The position numbers were made by a program, and so were the translations under genes. From Przewalskia tangutica (taxonomy: Eukaryota > Streptophyta > Magnoliopsida > Solanales > Solanaceae): 64,000 nt of DNA. The stretch covers positions 45,892,388 through 45,956,387 of the forward strand of contig CM056738.1 in assembly GCA_029844215.1 (NCBI GenBank), given 5' to 3'. A model generated the notes under the pieces. The model did not search any database. It was given only the letters and a program-made list of their open reading frames with translations, and was not told where the DNA came from. The first letter of the stretch is position 1; each line of letters starts with the position of its first letter. Positions 46,301 through 58,904 of this stretch are shown here, piece after piece.

Positions 46301-48040
46301 TATAGATATTTATGGACAAGTGGAGTGGGACCCACTTGTCCCCTTAAGTCTCAAAATATCTACTACTAGTTATCTTAGCAAGACAAGGGGTGCCACGTGT
46401 CGCCATCCGATTGGTCCAAATTATTTCTTCCTCCAAAATATCTATATTTGGCCAAAATATCTCAAAATATTGTAGGCCCCACAAAACCGTAAAATTTTCC
46501 CGTGGGCCCCACATGACCAAATCCGGAACTTAAAATCCAAAATTCCAATATAATCTATAAGTCCCAAATACCAAATTTGAGAAGCAAATTCCAATTAATA
46601 AACCTTTTCCTTCAGAATTTTTCCGAAATTTTTCCTTAAGAAAAAGTTATTTTCTTTCTTTCCAAAATTCAAATCTCAATTTCTCACGCACGTTCTCATC
46701 TCATTGCCTTGGAAATACGGGGTGTAACACTTCTGTTAGCGAAGTGTATGTATAGTTAGATATTGTTGGAGAAAGCATGTACGCCTTCAGGTATGAAGTT
46801 GAGATGTATTACTTAGTTAAATATTATTGACTGAATGTGAATTATTATCTCTTTATGATTATGAACTTGTACGTATTTTCCATACCGTACTTGTGATATA
46901 GTTGTCTCTCACTTATCTTGGTTTTATCATAGATAGAGGAAAAGACTTAAGTCGATACTGATATTATGATATGTGTCTATGCATGGCACGGTTGGGGATT
47001 CATATGATACACTTGACATTGTCATTGCATTGTATTAATCCTTATTTCTATTATATATTTATATTATCTGTAATTGGCGTGATGTTGATAAATGAGAAGG
47101 AAAAATAGTGATTCTTATGATATATTGATTGTGTATCCATCTTTATGGTATGTGATCTGGAGGGGCTAGCAGGGTGTTCGATGGAAGAGTCATCTCTAGG
47201 TTTTGTGATATGAAATGACGGATACATGGACTTTGCGGGTCCCCCATAGGTCATGACTATGGGAATGTAGAGTTATTCCACTCAGAGCATGTGTGTACAT
47301 ATATTACATTTGGATAGTACATTGCATTGCATATGCATTCCATTCTCATTATTTCATCTTACTTCTATGGATCAGATTTATTGATTGTACTTGCGTTGCG
47401 ATTATTCTAAAGAATTATGAGAAACTTAGCAGACGTGAGTTTAGGTGCTTCACCATAGGCTATGATTCGACTATTGATCTTTCTGCACTTGGGTGGTTAT
47501 TCTTGGACTGTGATATTACTTGTACTTGATTGCGAGCATGTCTATCTTTCAATTCTTTCCTATATATATGTTAGCTAATTGTTGTTAGCCTATGATATCT
47601 ACCGGTACATAGTTTTTGTACTGATACTACCTTGATGCATTCTTCTACGAGTGCATAGTTTGTGATGGTTTTCACTTCCTTATCTTGTAGTTGATTCTCG
47701 CGGCTGTCTGTGAAGAATCTAGGGTGAGTTCATGGAGGGATGTGTAGCTTGAGTGTTCCTTTGACTTCTTGTATCACTTGTTTATGAGACAGTGTTGTAC
47801 TTACATCTCTTGTTTTTATATTCGGACTTGTATCTAGTAAAGTAGTGGCTCTTGTACAGCCTTAGACCAAACTCTTTGAGAATGTTGTTGTATTTTCGTA
47901 CTTACAATTAACCATGATGTAGACTTTCATTTATTTTAATTTAACATTTATGGCTGTTGAATTAAGGATTGAGGGACGGGATTGCCTACCAAAGTTGGAA
48001 TGGTAGGTGCCCGCACAAATATGTGAGGATTGTGACAAGT

Positions 48041-48052
48041 TGGTATTAGAGC
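48041..48052 (+). other. Primer binding site of family X element
   Basis: tggtattagagc lies three bases after the LTR end and differs by one base from TGGTATCAGAGC, the complement of the initiator-Met tRNA 3' end used by many plant Ty3/gypsy and Ty1/copia elements. Confidence 0.8.
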
Positions 48053-48949
48053 TCTAGGTTACCCGGTCTATAAGTACAAGAGCAATGTCGAGTAGAGTCT
48101 CGTGGAATAGTACGTAGACGTATGTACCCATCCACGATAGGCTATAGGGAATTTAGGAAACTTCCCTTCTTTCTCTCCTATCATGCCGCTTCGGTCAAAT
48201 TGGTATCTAGGTGATTTCAATTGGTATCTAGGGATGCGCTGGTACAATGTTGTATGAGTTGTATCATGTGTAAAAAATCTTGGCGAGCCCTAGTGCGGTG
48301 TAAGTTTAGACGGTGTCAAATTTCCTTCATTGCAGCAACCTCTTTTTGTTTTAGAGAGCCTCTCTATAGTGAGTATCGCTCGCGCCTGCGATCCTGCGCC
48401 CGTGAAGGGAGGGCTGCAAAAGCGAAATAAAACTTGTGCCAGCGGTGTCGTTCCTGCAGGAGTGAAGTTACCCCCAACGGAACCTTACCGCTGGAGTGGA
48501 CTTTAGGCATCTCTTATTTGTCCGCGACCGTAAAGGATCACTCGCCATAGCGCCTCCACCGCTGCGGAAGCTCGGTCTGTTATAGCAGATATGCAGTCTA
48601 GAACAGTGAGTTGCTTCTATAAATTCATACACGCAATATCCCCAAACCATGAAATTCAAGTACATAAAATCCAAAGCCTGACAAGAGCACAATTCACCTA
48701 CCAAATAAAGAAATTATCCATCAAGCCAATAAAAAAGAACCAGAACAAGGAAAGCAAATTGTTCAAATGTCATCAAAGCAAAACAAAACATTGTCTAGAA
48801 ATAACAAGCCCTATAAGGGCTGAAACTATGATTACAAAGGGAAAATGGGAGACCGCTACTTCTGCCTTGTGTTGGATTCCTCATAACCTCCCTCATCTGA
48901 ACTACTAGTATCACCACCAATGTTGAGCTTGGTCAAGAAGGAATATCAC

Positions 48950-50110
48950 TCCTGATCGTCCTTGTCGTCGACCAGAAGTTTGTCATTCAGATACATATTC
49001 TTGAACATTCCTTTGAAACCCTTCCAGACCTTTAAAAATAGCTTACCTCAAGATTTTGTTTTCTCCATATCAAAGTCGGTAATGAGCTGGTCTTGAGCCT
49101 TAGCCATGATGGTATAGATAGTCTGCAGTGAGGCAACCAGAGTCTTTATCTCTTTCTTCTCCTTTAGATATCTTTATCTCCTCTTTAGTGTAGTAGCTAA
49201 CAGCAGAACCTGATAAGCCGACCTCAGTGGGAGGTCTATGAAGCTTAAGGATCAATCCCCTCATCTCCTCCATCTGAGAACCCAATATCTCGAAGGTCAC
49301 CTGAGGCCGTGAGGGTGCAGTACCATCCCCACCCTTTCCCTGGCTCACATCTACCCCAACATCCATATCGATACTCATTTTCTTGCCTTGAAACGCAATA
49401 CCATTCCCCTTTACTTTCAGAGGATTGAACTTAACATCAAAATTGACCCACTTATCCGTAACCCTTCATGGGACTTTTTCCTTCTTGCATAAGGCTGTAA
49501 TGAGGCAGGGAAATATCACGCTCAGACCTAGATCTTCCACAATCTCCACCCACTCCCTAACAACCTGATGACCCACATTCACTCAAATATCATCCAAAAT
49601 GTATGCAATCATAAGATCCCGTGTGTAGGTGACATCAATAGTGTTGCTCAAAAGGCGTACCCATTGATGATGACGTGTAGCCACCTCTTGGCCTTCACAG
49701 TGAAATATGTACTCTTCATCCCTGCCTTCTATTTGACCTAGTCAATAGAGCCTCGATCCTCTTTCGCAACTAATTTGGACACTAGCCAATCCCTGTTACC
49801 GCAAGGATCCTTATCCGACATAGCTCTCACCGAGTGGTTCGTCAAGTCATAATAGGCATTGATCATCTCAGATCCAATTTTCACCACCTTACCCTGAAAT
49901 ATGATTTCCGTATCAGAGACAGACAAGTCCACTATCACAAGTTTAGCGTACAACTTCCTAACCCAAACCACATTCGCCTTGCCAGGATTGTCGATGAAGC
50001 AAGTCTACCCTATTTTATTCAGACAATCAAAGAACTCCGAATCTTGTCATTCTACCTTCCTCATATTGATTCCTCATTTGAATGGCAACCCCTTCCCTAT
50101 ATACTCTAAG
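48950..50110 (-). pseudogene. Antisense relic of a putative plant transposon protein (Transposase_32-like)
   Basis: Minus-strand frames read, in order: NPGKANVVWVRKLYAKLVIVD (49990-49930), EIIFQGKVVKIGSEMINAYYDL (49900-49840), then GNRDWLVSKLV, then in another frame KRWLHVI, RDLMIAYILDDI, GLSVIFPCLITALCKKEKVP (about 49.54-49.48 kb), and finally SQMEEMRGLILKLH at 49.28-49.24 kb. The pattern of V-x-V-R-G-K...I-N-x-Y-x-L followed by F-P-x-L-I-T-A-L-C matches the plant family annotated as putative plant transposon protein (PF20167, from memory). Its function is unknown. Stops and frameshifts show decay. Confidence 0.6.
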
Positions 50111-51454
50111 TTATGGCGCTAACACACCAAAGATAGGAAGCGAGCATAGTCCTGACTGACTTCTCCTTTATTCTACGACATAGTTCTAAGAAATTATACC
50201 TACAAGGATTGCATAAGTTAGTTCCAACAATTTTTCCATGTATGGTAATTATTACATATCGTTCAAGCCAAAGAAACTCGTGAAAACAACCTCGGATAAG
50301 CCAGTGCAAAGCTACTGGTTTCGTCATTGTCTATGCAAGTTTTGGTGCAGCAGAAAAAAGAAAAGAGCCACAATAGCGAGACATCTGCTGCAAACAACTA
50401 TTTTCTAGAGCGAATGCGCCCCGCAGTAGCGAGCTTGTCATGCCGCACCCGCACCAAAGTCCCATACCCTCCCCCTAGTGTGTGCACTAGTGCATCGTTT
50501 ATCTCCACAGTGGTGTCGTGCCAGTGGGGTAAGACTGTAGGGGTGAGCTCATCTTCCTCACCTCAACAACCCAAAGTTTTTCAAATATTTTTTTAGATTT
50601 CAACCAAAAACTAGTGTATTTCACATAGATCATTTAATATTCTAGCAGGCATGACCCTGAGACTTCAGTGAGCAAGATTTCAAGCATCAAGTAACCCAAA
50701 GATTTCAAGAAATCCAAACCCACCACCCACTACCTTTTGATTTTTTCACCCCAAATCCGAGTGTTTCTAAGGTATTACACCATGATAAACATATTTAGAC
50801 GTGTAAGATACTATCAATTCCAGATTTCTCCCTACCACCCAACTGAAACCCCATTAATATTTTTTTAAAATTTTTCTCTCTACCAAGCGAAATGTAGGCA
50901 TAATAATTTCAGATTCATAATCCTATGATTATTCTAGAGTTGATAGGAGCGATTACGTACCTTAATTCAAAGATTTAGAGAAGATGTGTGGTACGAATAA
51001 AGCTTACATGCCTTAGACTTTGCTCTCGTGTGTGGAAGGCTTGGGGGGAGGTGTTGGTAGTAGGATGATTTGAGAGGTTGGGGGTAAGTTTATGAGTAGT
51101 GGAGAGAGTTAGAGAGTAGTGTAGTTGAGGGATGTGTAATGGTTTTCGGATGAAGTGGAGGGGTGTTTTAGTGTGTGTGTGGAACATGAGGGGATTACCC
51201 CTCTTTTACTTTCTAGAATCCTAGAGTTCTGCTGCAATGGAGGAGCCTGCCCTAGCGGGACCATTGTAGCGGATAAGATCAACACTTTGGCGAATCTCAC
51301 TCTTCCTCCCAACCCATCAGAATGTCCCTTTTTTGTACATGCTTTGTGCGCCCCAATGTCAGTCTTCCGCAGAGGCAGATGTATACAGTGTCTGTGCCTT
51401 GCAAAATAAATTATTCCACGCAAGTGTAATTCAAGTCTATTTCCTTCATGATAC
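50111..51454. other. Unassigned interior sequence
   Basis: Two short GC-richer pieces (about 50.37-50.55 and 51.2-51.4 kb) separate AT-rich sequence. Frames up to 156 codons overlap on both strands and show no known motif. The stretch could be part of the same unknown DNA element that carries the antisense relic. Confidence 0.3.
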
Positions 51455-51462
51455 CTTCCTAG

Positions 51463-52380
51463 CAATGTTCTAAAAAACGCTAGGCGGGACCAGGGCGGGG
51501 AGTGGCCGCCTAGGCGGGGGCCTAGGCGGATGTAATTTTTAATATTTTTTAATATTTTACCCCAATTGTATATATGCATAAAATATAAATCATAAAATCA
51601 ATACATTCTTAAGTAGTTAATAAATTCATAAAATAAGTACTTAATTTCATAAGACATAGTAATTAAATAACCTGTAAAAATAGATAAATCAAATAATCAA
51701 TAAGACAATAACAATAAACTCAATCACTAGAACTTCACAATTGATAATTTATATATCTTCTAATTTATACTAAATTTCTTATTTTTTTCCAGCAGCACTG
51801 CAGCAACAGAACCAAAAAAATCGGGTCGGGTTAGGTCGCGGATATTGAGGCGAAACAGATCGGGAAAAAATAGAAAAATAATGATGATGGAAGAGTGAAA
51901 GAATAAGAAATAGAAGATATGAAGTAAAAGAAGAAGAAATAGAAGATATGAATATGAAGTAAAAGAAGAAGAAATAGAAGATATGAAGTAAAAAAAGAAG
52001 AAATAGAAGATATGAAGTAAAAAAAAAAAACTAACCTTGAAGAGTTGAAGCTTGATTGAAAATTTTTGGGGCTTTTTTCTTTTTTGTTTTCTTATTTCTT
52101 GAATCTTGATTCTTGAAGTGAAGTGTTGAAGTGAAAAGTTGTTGAAGAAATCAATACTTGTTGATGTTGAATTGTTGAAGAAATCGCTGAAGAAATGCTG
52201 CTTGTTGATGTTGAATAAATCGATGCTATAAGAAATAAAATAGGGCAAAAAATTAGGGGTAAAATTATGATTTTACCCCCATTAATTTAAAAACTAAAAA
52301 TGGGACGCCTAGGGGTATATCAGGTCGGGGGGGTTTCGCCTAGTGCTTAGGTGCCGCCTAGGCCGACTTTTAGAACACTG
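51463..52380. mobile_element. Non-autonomous hAT-like element, 918 bp
   Basis: Flanked by a perfect 8-bp duplication CTTCCTAG (51455-51462 and 52381-52388). The ends are inverted: caatgttctaaaaaacgc at the left and, on the minus strand, cagtgttctaaaagtcggcc at the right, followed in both by cctaggcgg-type blocks. The middle is AT- and A-rich with a repeated gaagaaatagaagatatgaa unit (about 51.93-52.02 kb). A 162-codon minus-strand frame is low-complexity Phe/Ser and not a real gene. The duplication length and end sequence indicate hAT. Confidence 0.85.
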
Positions 52381-52388
52381 CTTCCTAG

Positions 52389-52672
52389 TAAGTCTTGTAA
52401 GTCTTTAGAAAGTGATATATTATAGTTATTAGGTTAAGTAAGATCTTTATCGATATCCTTGTGGAACGTACTGTCGAATTATATTTGAAACTGCATGGTT
52501 CCTTTCCTTTTGCAGACAAGATCTGATTCATAACTGAAGGTTAGTGTCATTAAGTTCTAATACAAAGTGAGATTTCAACCTTAGATGTCTCATGTTGTGA
52601 GTTGTATCAGCCCCGTTTATCTCTTTATGTTCCCGTCATTCAAGGATGAATGATTGTTTAATTAGTATCTGA
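52389..52672 (+). other. 3' interior flank of family X element
   Basis: Short unique sequence between the hAT-like element and the 3' LTR. Nothing recognised. Confidence 0.3.
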
Positions 52673-54702
52673 TGTGATGACTCATTTAGCCGTCACATGA
52701 ATTTCCTCACCTTATGTAAAATTTTCCTTGTCCGATTATGCCTGAAGATCATGCGTGGGAAAAAATTCAGTTAAGTGGACCCTTATCCGAGTTAAGAAGT
52801 GATTAAAATCAAATTGGTGAAATAAACCCAAAGCCTCACCCCAATGGGTGGTTGACTACGCCCGCGGTTGTGCCCCAGTGCACCCTCTATCCGTCCTTAC
52901 AGTGAAGTGGATTTCCTTGTAGTCCGCTACCACGATCAGTTGTGTGCCACAACGATCACCACCCTAGCGAACTTTGTGCGTGCCTGCGAGAAAACGTTGG
53001 GTAGCCCTAATATATAATGCAATTTTTTAGATTTGACCTCATTTTCACCCCAACGACATTCCAAGCTGACTTTAGGGTCAAAATGAGGAGGAGCCCCATA
53101 AGATATTGGGAAAGGTAATGTCCAACCTCAACTAATTCATTTCGTTAAAATTAATAGCTTTCTCTTTTAAGGTTGATTTTAGGGTTCAATAAAATGGTAA
53201 GTCCTAACATGTTAAGTCATAGATGAAGAAAATGGATCAAGACCTAAGATTGGGGTTTGGGGAATGAAGTTTGGTGATGACTTGTTGAACTAAAGAACTT
53301 TAATCTTAGAATGTTCATCGATGGTGGAAACCTAGAAGACTAGTTATAGGAAGATGGGTTTAAGTGGTTAGTTCCTTACTTGCGATTTAATGGTTTAAAA
53401 TGAATATTATGGTTATATTTGAATAATGTAAGCTAGAAATTTCTCTAGATGATAAGCTAAGGCGGGAGTCTTCTATTCTAATTGGGGAATCGACTATGAG
53501 AAGCTAGGGTTTAGGCCTATATTGGGGTTTTATACATTGAATGGTGAAATTGAACAATGCCTTAGTTAATTTAGTATTTGGGAAGTAGTTGTGAACCTTT
53601 TAAATGTGGATACCTATTTCGTTAATAAATTACCATTTTACCCTTTTGCCATAGTTGGGTTGGATTCAAGGGGTAGTCTAATGGTATGAGTATTGTTAGT
53701 ATCTATTTCTAACTTAGATTTTCAACGATTGACTAGACTTCGAGTACTAACGTGATCCACAGAAAAGACTCAAGTGCGATCGTTGTGACTCCCGCTCGGC
53801 ATCCAGGTATGTTACGACTTACCTCTGGTTAAATTTCAGTTAGCGAAGCGTATGTATAGTTAGATACTGTTGTAGAAATCATGTACGCCTTCGGGTTTGA
53901 AGTTGGTATGGATTACTTACTTAAATATTGTTGACTGAATGTGACTTATTACCTCTTTATGATTCATGAACTTGTACATAGTTGTCATACCGTACTTGTG
54001 ATATAGTTGTCTCTCACTTATCTTGGTTTGATCATGGATAGTGGAAAATACTTAACTCGATACTGATATTGTGATAAATGTCTATGCATGGCATGATTTG
54101 GGATTCATATGATACATTTGACATTGTCATTGCAATATATTCATCCTTATTTCCATTATATTGATATTATCTGTAATTGGTGTGATGATGATAAATGAGA
54201 AGGAAACAATAGTGCTTCTTATGACATATTGATTGTGTAGTCATATTTATGATGTGTGATACAGAGGGGCTAGTAGAGTGTTCGGTGGAAGAGTCATCTC
54301 TAGGTTGTGTGATATGGAGTGAATGGTACATAGACTTCACGGGTCCCCCATAGGTCATGATTGTCGGGACGTAGAGATATTCCACTCGGAGCATGTGTGT
54401 ACGGAGATTACATTTGGCCAGTACATTGCATATGCATTCCATTCTCATTATTTCATTTTACTTCTATGGATCAAATTTGCTGATTGTACTTGCGTTGTGA
54501 TTATTCTGAAGAATTGTAGGAAACTTGGCAGGCGTAGGTTTAGGTGTTTCACCATAGGCTATGATCCGGCTATTGGTATTTCTGCACTTGGGTGGTGATT
54601 CTTGGATTGTGATATTACTTGTACTTTATTGTGAGCATGTCTATCTTTCAGTTCTTTCTTATATATATGTTAGCTAAATGTTGTCGGCCTATGATATCTA
54701 CT
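52673..54702 (+). repeat. 3' LTR of family X, interrupted
   Basis: It starts tgtgatgactcatttagccg and follows the 5' LTR (39412-48037) without its nested LTRs, for about 2.03 kb. It stops at gatatctact|tgtcacg, where a minus-strand alpha LTR is inserted. The corresponding place in the 5' LTR is about 47604. The remaining ~430 bp should lie beyond the window. The two X LTRs differ clearly, so the element is older than the Tat-like one. Confidence 0.72.
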
Positions 54703-55309
54703 TGTCACGACCCGACCCCGGATCCGTGACCGGTGCCTTAACCCGGGCTCCCTTGTGACACAACATCAGAGAAAACCAGCGGAATATAAACTCACAATAA
54801 ACAACCATAATGATATAAAATAGTCTAGCCCAATATGGCTACCCCAAAAGTTCATAAAACCGAACAGTTACATCCTTAAACAAATCAAGTTATGACAAGA
54901 CTACAGGCCTCTAAGAAGGAGTAACACTATGACGGGACAGGACCCCGTCATGCCCCTGAATGTACAAAACATCAACAACACCAGGGAGAACCCTACCAAA
55001 ATTCGAGCCTCCGAAGAAATGGAGCTCCTGACACCTGGGTAAAAGATCCTAGGAATGAGGATCTACCACTGCTTTCCTTACCTACGCATTTCCCCGAGGA
55101 AGGGGTCGTGACACAACGTACCAAGTATGTAAATCGAAAATACCGTAGTAATATCATAAGTCCAAAATACACCAAGTTATAGATAAAAATCAAATTAGGT
55201 TGCCGTGCCTTACTAACAATGAGAGTAACAAGTATAAGTATAATACTGCATAAAAATAGGAGGCTCATGATCAAAACAGGATCTCTCACCCGTAGTATCA
55301 TTAAGCAAT

Positions 55310-55500
55310 CCTACTCCTGGGACTGTTTCACCCGCATGGATCTTGTGGATCCGCATAAGGTCATCCGCCTCGCATGGGACTATTTCACCCGCATGAGACT
55401 ATTTCACCCGCATGGATCATGTGGACCCGCATGGGACTATTTCACCCGCATGGACCCAATGGGCCCGCATGAGTACAAGCGCCGCACTCGCATCATGGGT
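55310..55500 (-). repeat. Minisatellite domain in alpha LTR copy 2 (minus strand)
   Basis: Six or seven degenerate units of 20-35 bp with gggactatttcacccgcatg. The unit sequence differs from the arrays at this place in the other alpha LTRs but resembles the cccgcatga unit of beta copy 2. Confidence 0.8.
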
Positions 55501-55519
55501 AGCAAATCCATGGAATACG

Positions 55520-55676
55520 CAGTAATAACAATGATAATACATAAATCAGCACAACCGGCTAGTATACATAACATAAGCGCTACCGGCTTATCAGAATACT
55601 CAGTGATAACAATAATAATACATAAATCAGCACAACCGGCTAGTATACATAACATAAGCGCTACCGGCTTATCATA
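55520..55676 (-). repeat. 81-bp tandem repeat, two copies
   Basis: Units starting at 55520 and 55601 share cataaatcagcacaaccggc, tagtatacataacataagcg and taccggcttatca almost without change. The period is 81 bp. Confidence 0.9.
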
Positions 55677-56624
55677 ACATAAACAAGATGAGAAATCTTC
55701 TAACTTCTTATGAACATTATTAATATAAATCCTCTCATTTTAGCTCATTAAGGCACTACATGTCTTTTTAAGAGAAATCCGGGAATTTAACCCAAGTATC
55801 ACATACCGTAAACCTTTTTCGAAATGACTCATTTTTATATAAAACTTCCAAGATATTAATACTCATAGTATCATGTCATAACCATTTTCAAAACAAGTCA
55901 CAATTTTCCATTTAGAAAATATCCCAAGCTTCTAAATCAAGTGACTTCATTTCCTTTAAAACCTTAGGCCATTAATGCCTTAAAACAATTTACCTTCCAC
56001 AAATTCAACTCATTTTCCCCTTGCTTATTTTATGTAAAGAAAACCCTTCTTTATTTACCTTTTTCCCAAACTAATATAACCAACTTCCCATAAAGCCGTT
56101 ATATTAACTTTTTACGTTAGTCAAACACATTTCCCTATGTCCAAGGGACTTATACCTTTAAAACGAAACAAGTATCATATACTTCAAAACAAGTGAAGAT
56201 TATCAAATCTTGTACGTGTTATACCCCGTATTTCCAGAGTATGTACGTAAGGACGTACGTAGAAAATTTGAACTGTTACATAGGCTTGGCCGAATTAACT
56301 TTGTTCACAACACCCGTTTAGAGTCGTTTTTCGACGAAACGTTTCCACAGCTTTCGTAGGGTAAATTACGGCTATGTCATTTTTATTTTTTGCGGATTTT
56401 TCCGAGAGACGAAACATTTTGGACCAACAAGAGGGCGACACTTGTCACCCTCTCATTGGAACACCTTGGGCGGTAATAGTGGTGTCCGAAAGTGTGGCCT
56501 TTGTGGTCAAGGGTTGGTAGGATATTTTTGTGTTAGTTGGCTAGTGTGCACTTGGCAAGATCTTGGCCCTACACTTGCCTTGCACTTGGCAAGATCTTGG
56601 CCATTGGTTGGCCTTGGCTTGTCC

Positions 56625-56631
56625 TATAAAT
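56625..56631 (+). promoter_or_regulatory. LTR TATA box (beta copy 3), with a second copy at 56841
   Basis: TATAAAT followed by accctctcc. A second TATAAAT at 56841-56847 is followed by a seven-C run. The segment between is packed with C- and G-runs (ggccgagagtcccccccc-type), which looks like a local duplication of the promoter region. Confidence 0.5.
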
Positions 56632-58619
56632 ACCCTCTCCCTTTGAAGACTTCTTCATCCATAAATTTGCCTAAGTCTTGAAAGCTCTCTTTCTCCCCCC
56701 TTGTGAGGCCTTAGCCGAGAGTCCCTCCCCTCCCCCTTGGCCGAGAGTCCCCCCCCCTAGTGGGGTAGGCCGAGGGGTAGACACCCCCCCTCCTTGGGGT
56801 GCTAGCCGTGGGGTACCCCCCCCTAGCCTAGTAGTTTTCGTATAAATACCCCCCCTCTTGTTAGAAATACTCTCAAAAGTATTGTTATAATGCCCAAATT
56901 ACCTTAGCCATATACCTTGTAGTATTCTAAGGTTATACCTTTACAAAAAGCCCAGTTATACTATTATACTTCCCGTCACTACAAAACCAACCCTAAGTAA
57001 ATCTTCACCCGTAGTTGAAGTTATAAGTAGAAGTTGGTTAGAACTTCTAAGGGTTGTTTGGAGCGGCCTGAGCGCACGAGTAGAGCTAAACCTTGCTCAG
57101 GATCGACATTTAAACTCGGATAATTATGGGCTTATCGAGGTAATTATCTTGCCCCCTATTGTAATTGGAAATTACATGTTGTTAGATTATATAGTTGAAG
57201 TATACTATATATAGTACTGAACGTTGTTATCGGCAATGTCTTTTGACTTAAGCCTGAATAATAAGAAACCTTTTCGAAAGAAGAGTACTGAACTGTAATT
57301 ACATAGGACTGTATTACAGTAGACTTGTGTAGCTTTTCTGTGGGGTAGAATTGTGCACGTCCGGATTAGACGTATAACCCCCCCCTGGTTGGCTTGGTAG
57401 CCGCCCCATAGAGAGGAGATTTACGCCATGTGGGGAGGCGCCGAACTTTCTGTAGAATGTTCTACGATTAGACCTAAATGTTAATAAGCGCCTTGTGGCC
57501 TTATAGGTTGAAGTACTACGTATGGCGCGATCTACTTGGCTTAAGGAGTAGCCGACGGTTGGAGGTACTTGGGCGTTTGCTATTAGTCGATACTGCCGCG
57601 AGGTATGTGAACCTCTTCCTATCTCTTCTAGCATGATATGTGTGAACTATGTAGTGCGGTAGACGCATACGTGCTAAATGTATTTGATTGGTTTAAAACA
57701 TAAAGTGTTATAACGGGTTTATTGGAAGTTGGTTATAACAGCTTTATGTTGGTAAGAAAATACTTGTGGTTTTTAAAAGGTACCTGATTTGAACTATCAC
57801 TGGCTTGTTATGTGTTAATAAAGAACTTGAAGTATTTCAAAAGATTTTGAATCATTTTGCAAGAAGAGGTAATACTTGATTTTTTTTAGAAAACTTAAGA
57901 GTTATAACAGCTTTATGGTAAGTTAGTTATAACGGCTTAATAATGTTTTACTGATTTAGGAAATCATAATGTGTATCGACAAACCACTGCAGAGTTAATG
58001 GAAGGAAATGTATTGAATAATTAAGTATTATTAAAACCAAGAGAAACTTCCATCCGCATGAAGCTAAGATGAGACAAAATGATATTTCCTAGATCATGGT
58101 CTTTGTAATAAGATTGTTATAAACAAGAATATCCTACTCACATATAAGGCTTATGTTTCTCAGATTGTTTAAAGGAGAATTATATTCTTAAATGAATAAG
58201 ACTATGAACTACGAAACCTTTCTAAAATGAGAAACTTGAACATTGGAAATTAGGCAAACTTGAACATTGGAAAAGAATGTTGCTACTTGATTTTACAAAG
58301 AGAAGTAATTGATTTACTTTAAAAAGATAATCACTCTATTGTTATATACTACGGGTATTGTGTGACTTTTGTGAAAGTAACATATCTTTAAAGAGTTATT
58401 GTAGAAAGTACCTTATGTGTGAATAACTTGATTGTATTGGTTTGTGATAGCCTTGTAATACCTTCGTGTTGATTTGATAAGTAATCATATTAGGATGCTA
58501 CGTGTGTTAGTATTCTGTGATGTTTGTGTAAAGGGGTTTTCCCTTGATTGTGCTTATGTTGTTTAAACGATAAACTGTTATGTTGGTATTATACCACTCA
58601 CCGTGTTTCCGGGGTTAAG

Positions 58620-58904
58620 CGCCTCCGATGCGGGTAGACTCGGTGATGCAGGACCATGATTCGAGAATACCTCATGCGGGTCCCGGGGCCTGCGCGAGCT
58701 ACGAGAGTTCGAGTTAGTGTGCGGCCTTTATGGTCATGCGGTCTATGTGGCCACGCGGTCGCGAGTCCGGGGCGATGCCGGAGTAGCTACCCTCGATGCG
58801 GGTTATACCTCATGCGGGCCTATGAGATTGGCCTATGCGGAGTGCGGGGAGTTCCGAGGCTAGACGCACATTTGATATTGCGAGCGACCAGCTTTGATCA
58901 TGTG
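58620..58904 (+). repeat. Remnant minisatellite domain in beta copy 3
   Basis: Short GC-rich units containing gatgcggg, cctcatgcggg and tatgcgg lie at the place of the repeat domain of other beta LTRs. The alpha solo LTR is inserted within it, at the target ATGTG (58900-58904). Confidence 0.55.

Larger units (their letters stand above)
42530..46729 (-). mobile_element. Minus-strand solo LTR of family beta (4.2 kb)
   Basis: Bounded by tgtcacgccccg at the left and acggggtgtaaca at the right, with perfect CTTCT duplications (42525-42529 and 46730-46734). Read on the minus strand it begins tgttacaccccgtatttcc, as the other beta copies do. The second X LTR has the uninterrupted site near 53.83 kb. 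No internal region remains. It carries a tRNA-like-motif minisatellite (43268-43520). Confidence 0.9.
39412..48037 (+). repeat. 5' LTR of family X, with two nested LTR insertions
   Basis: It begins cgtgatgacctattcgactg (TG start mutated) and ends gaggattgtgaca, followed three bases later by an initiator-Met-type primer site. Removing the nested LTRs at 39645-41667 and 42530-46729 leaves about 2.4 kb. The same sequence recurs at 52673-54702, for example around 39498/52767 (gttaagtggacccttagctg-like) and 41675/52909 (gaagtggatttccttgtagt). Confidence 0.75.
48053..52672 (+). other. Interior of family X element, lacking gag and pol
   Basis: Between the primer site and the 3' LTR I find no Gag, reverse transcriptase or integrase motif on the plus strand. 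Contents are: unassigned sequence to about 48.9 kb (with a GC-richer piece at 48.34-48.58 kb), an antisense plant-transposon-protein relic (48.95-50.11 kb), unassigned sequence to 51.45 kb, and an hAT-like element (51463-52380). The interior may have been replaced, as in LARD-like non-autonomous elements. The polypurine tract before 52673 is not convincing. Confidence 0.5.
54703..56211 (-). mobile_element. Minus-strand alpha LTR (3' half), interrupted at its right
   Basis: The left boundary tgtcacgacccgaccccgg is the complement of the alpha LTR end. Along 1.5 kb it matches the reverse complement of the 3' half of the alpha solo LTR at 28352-31379, for example the cccataaagccgttatatta stretch near 56.09 kb. 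It is cut by the beta LTR at 56217, so the rest lies past the window. Confidence 0.75.

Noticed and set aside
50327..51579. Several frames of 70-156 codons on both strands
   Set aside because: They overlap one another, have no known motif, and lie partly across the end of the hAT-like element.
51760..52248. A 162-codon minus-strand frame
   Set aside because: Low-complexity Phe/Ser/Leu sequence inside the A-rich core of a 918-bp hAT-like element; no domain or codon structure.
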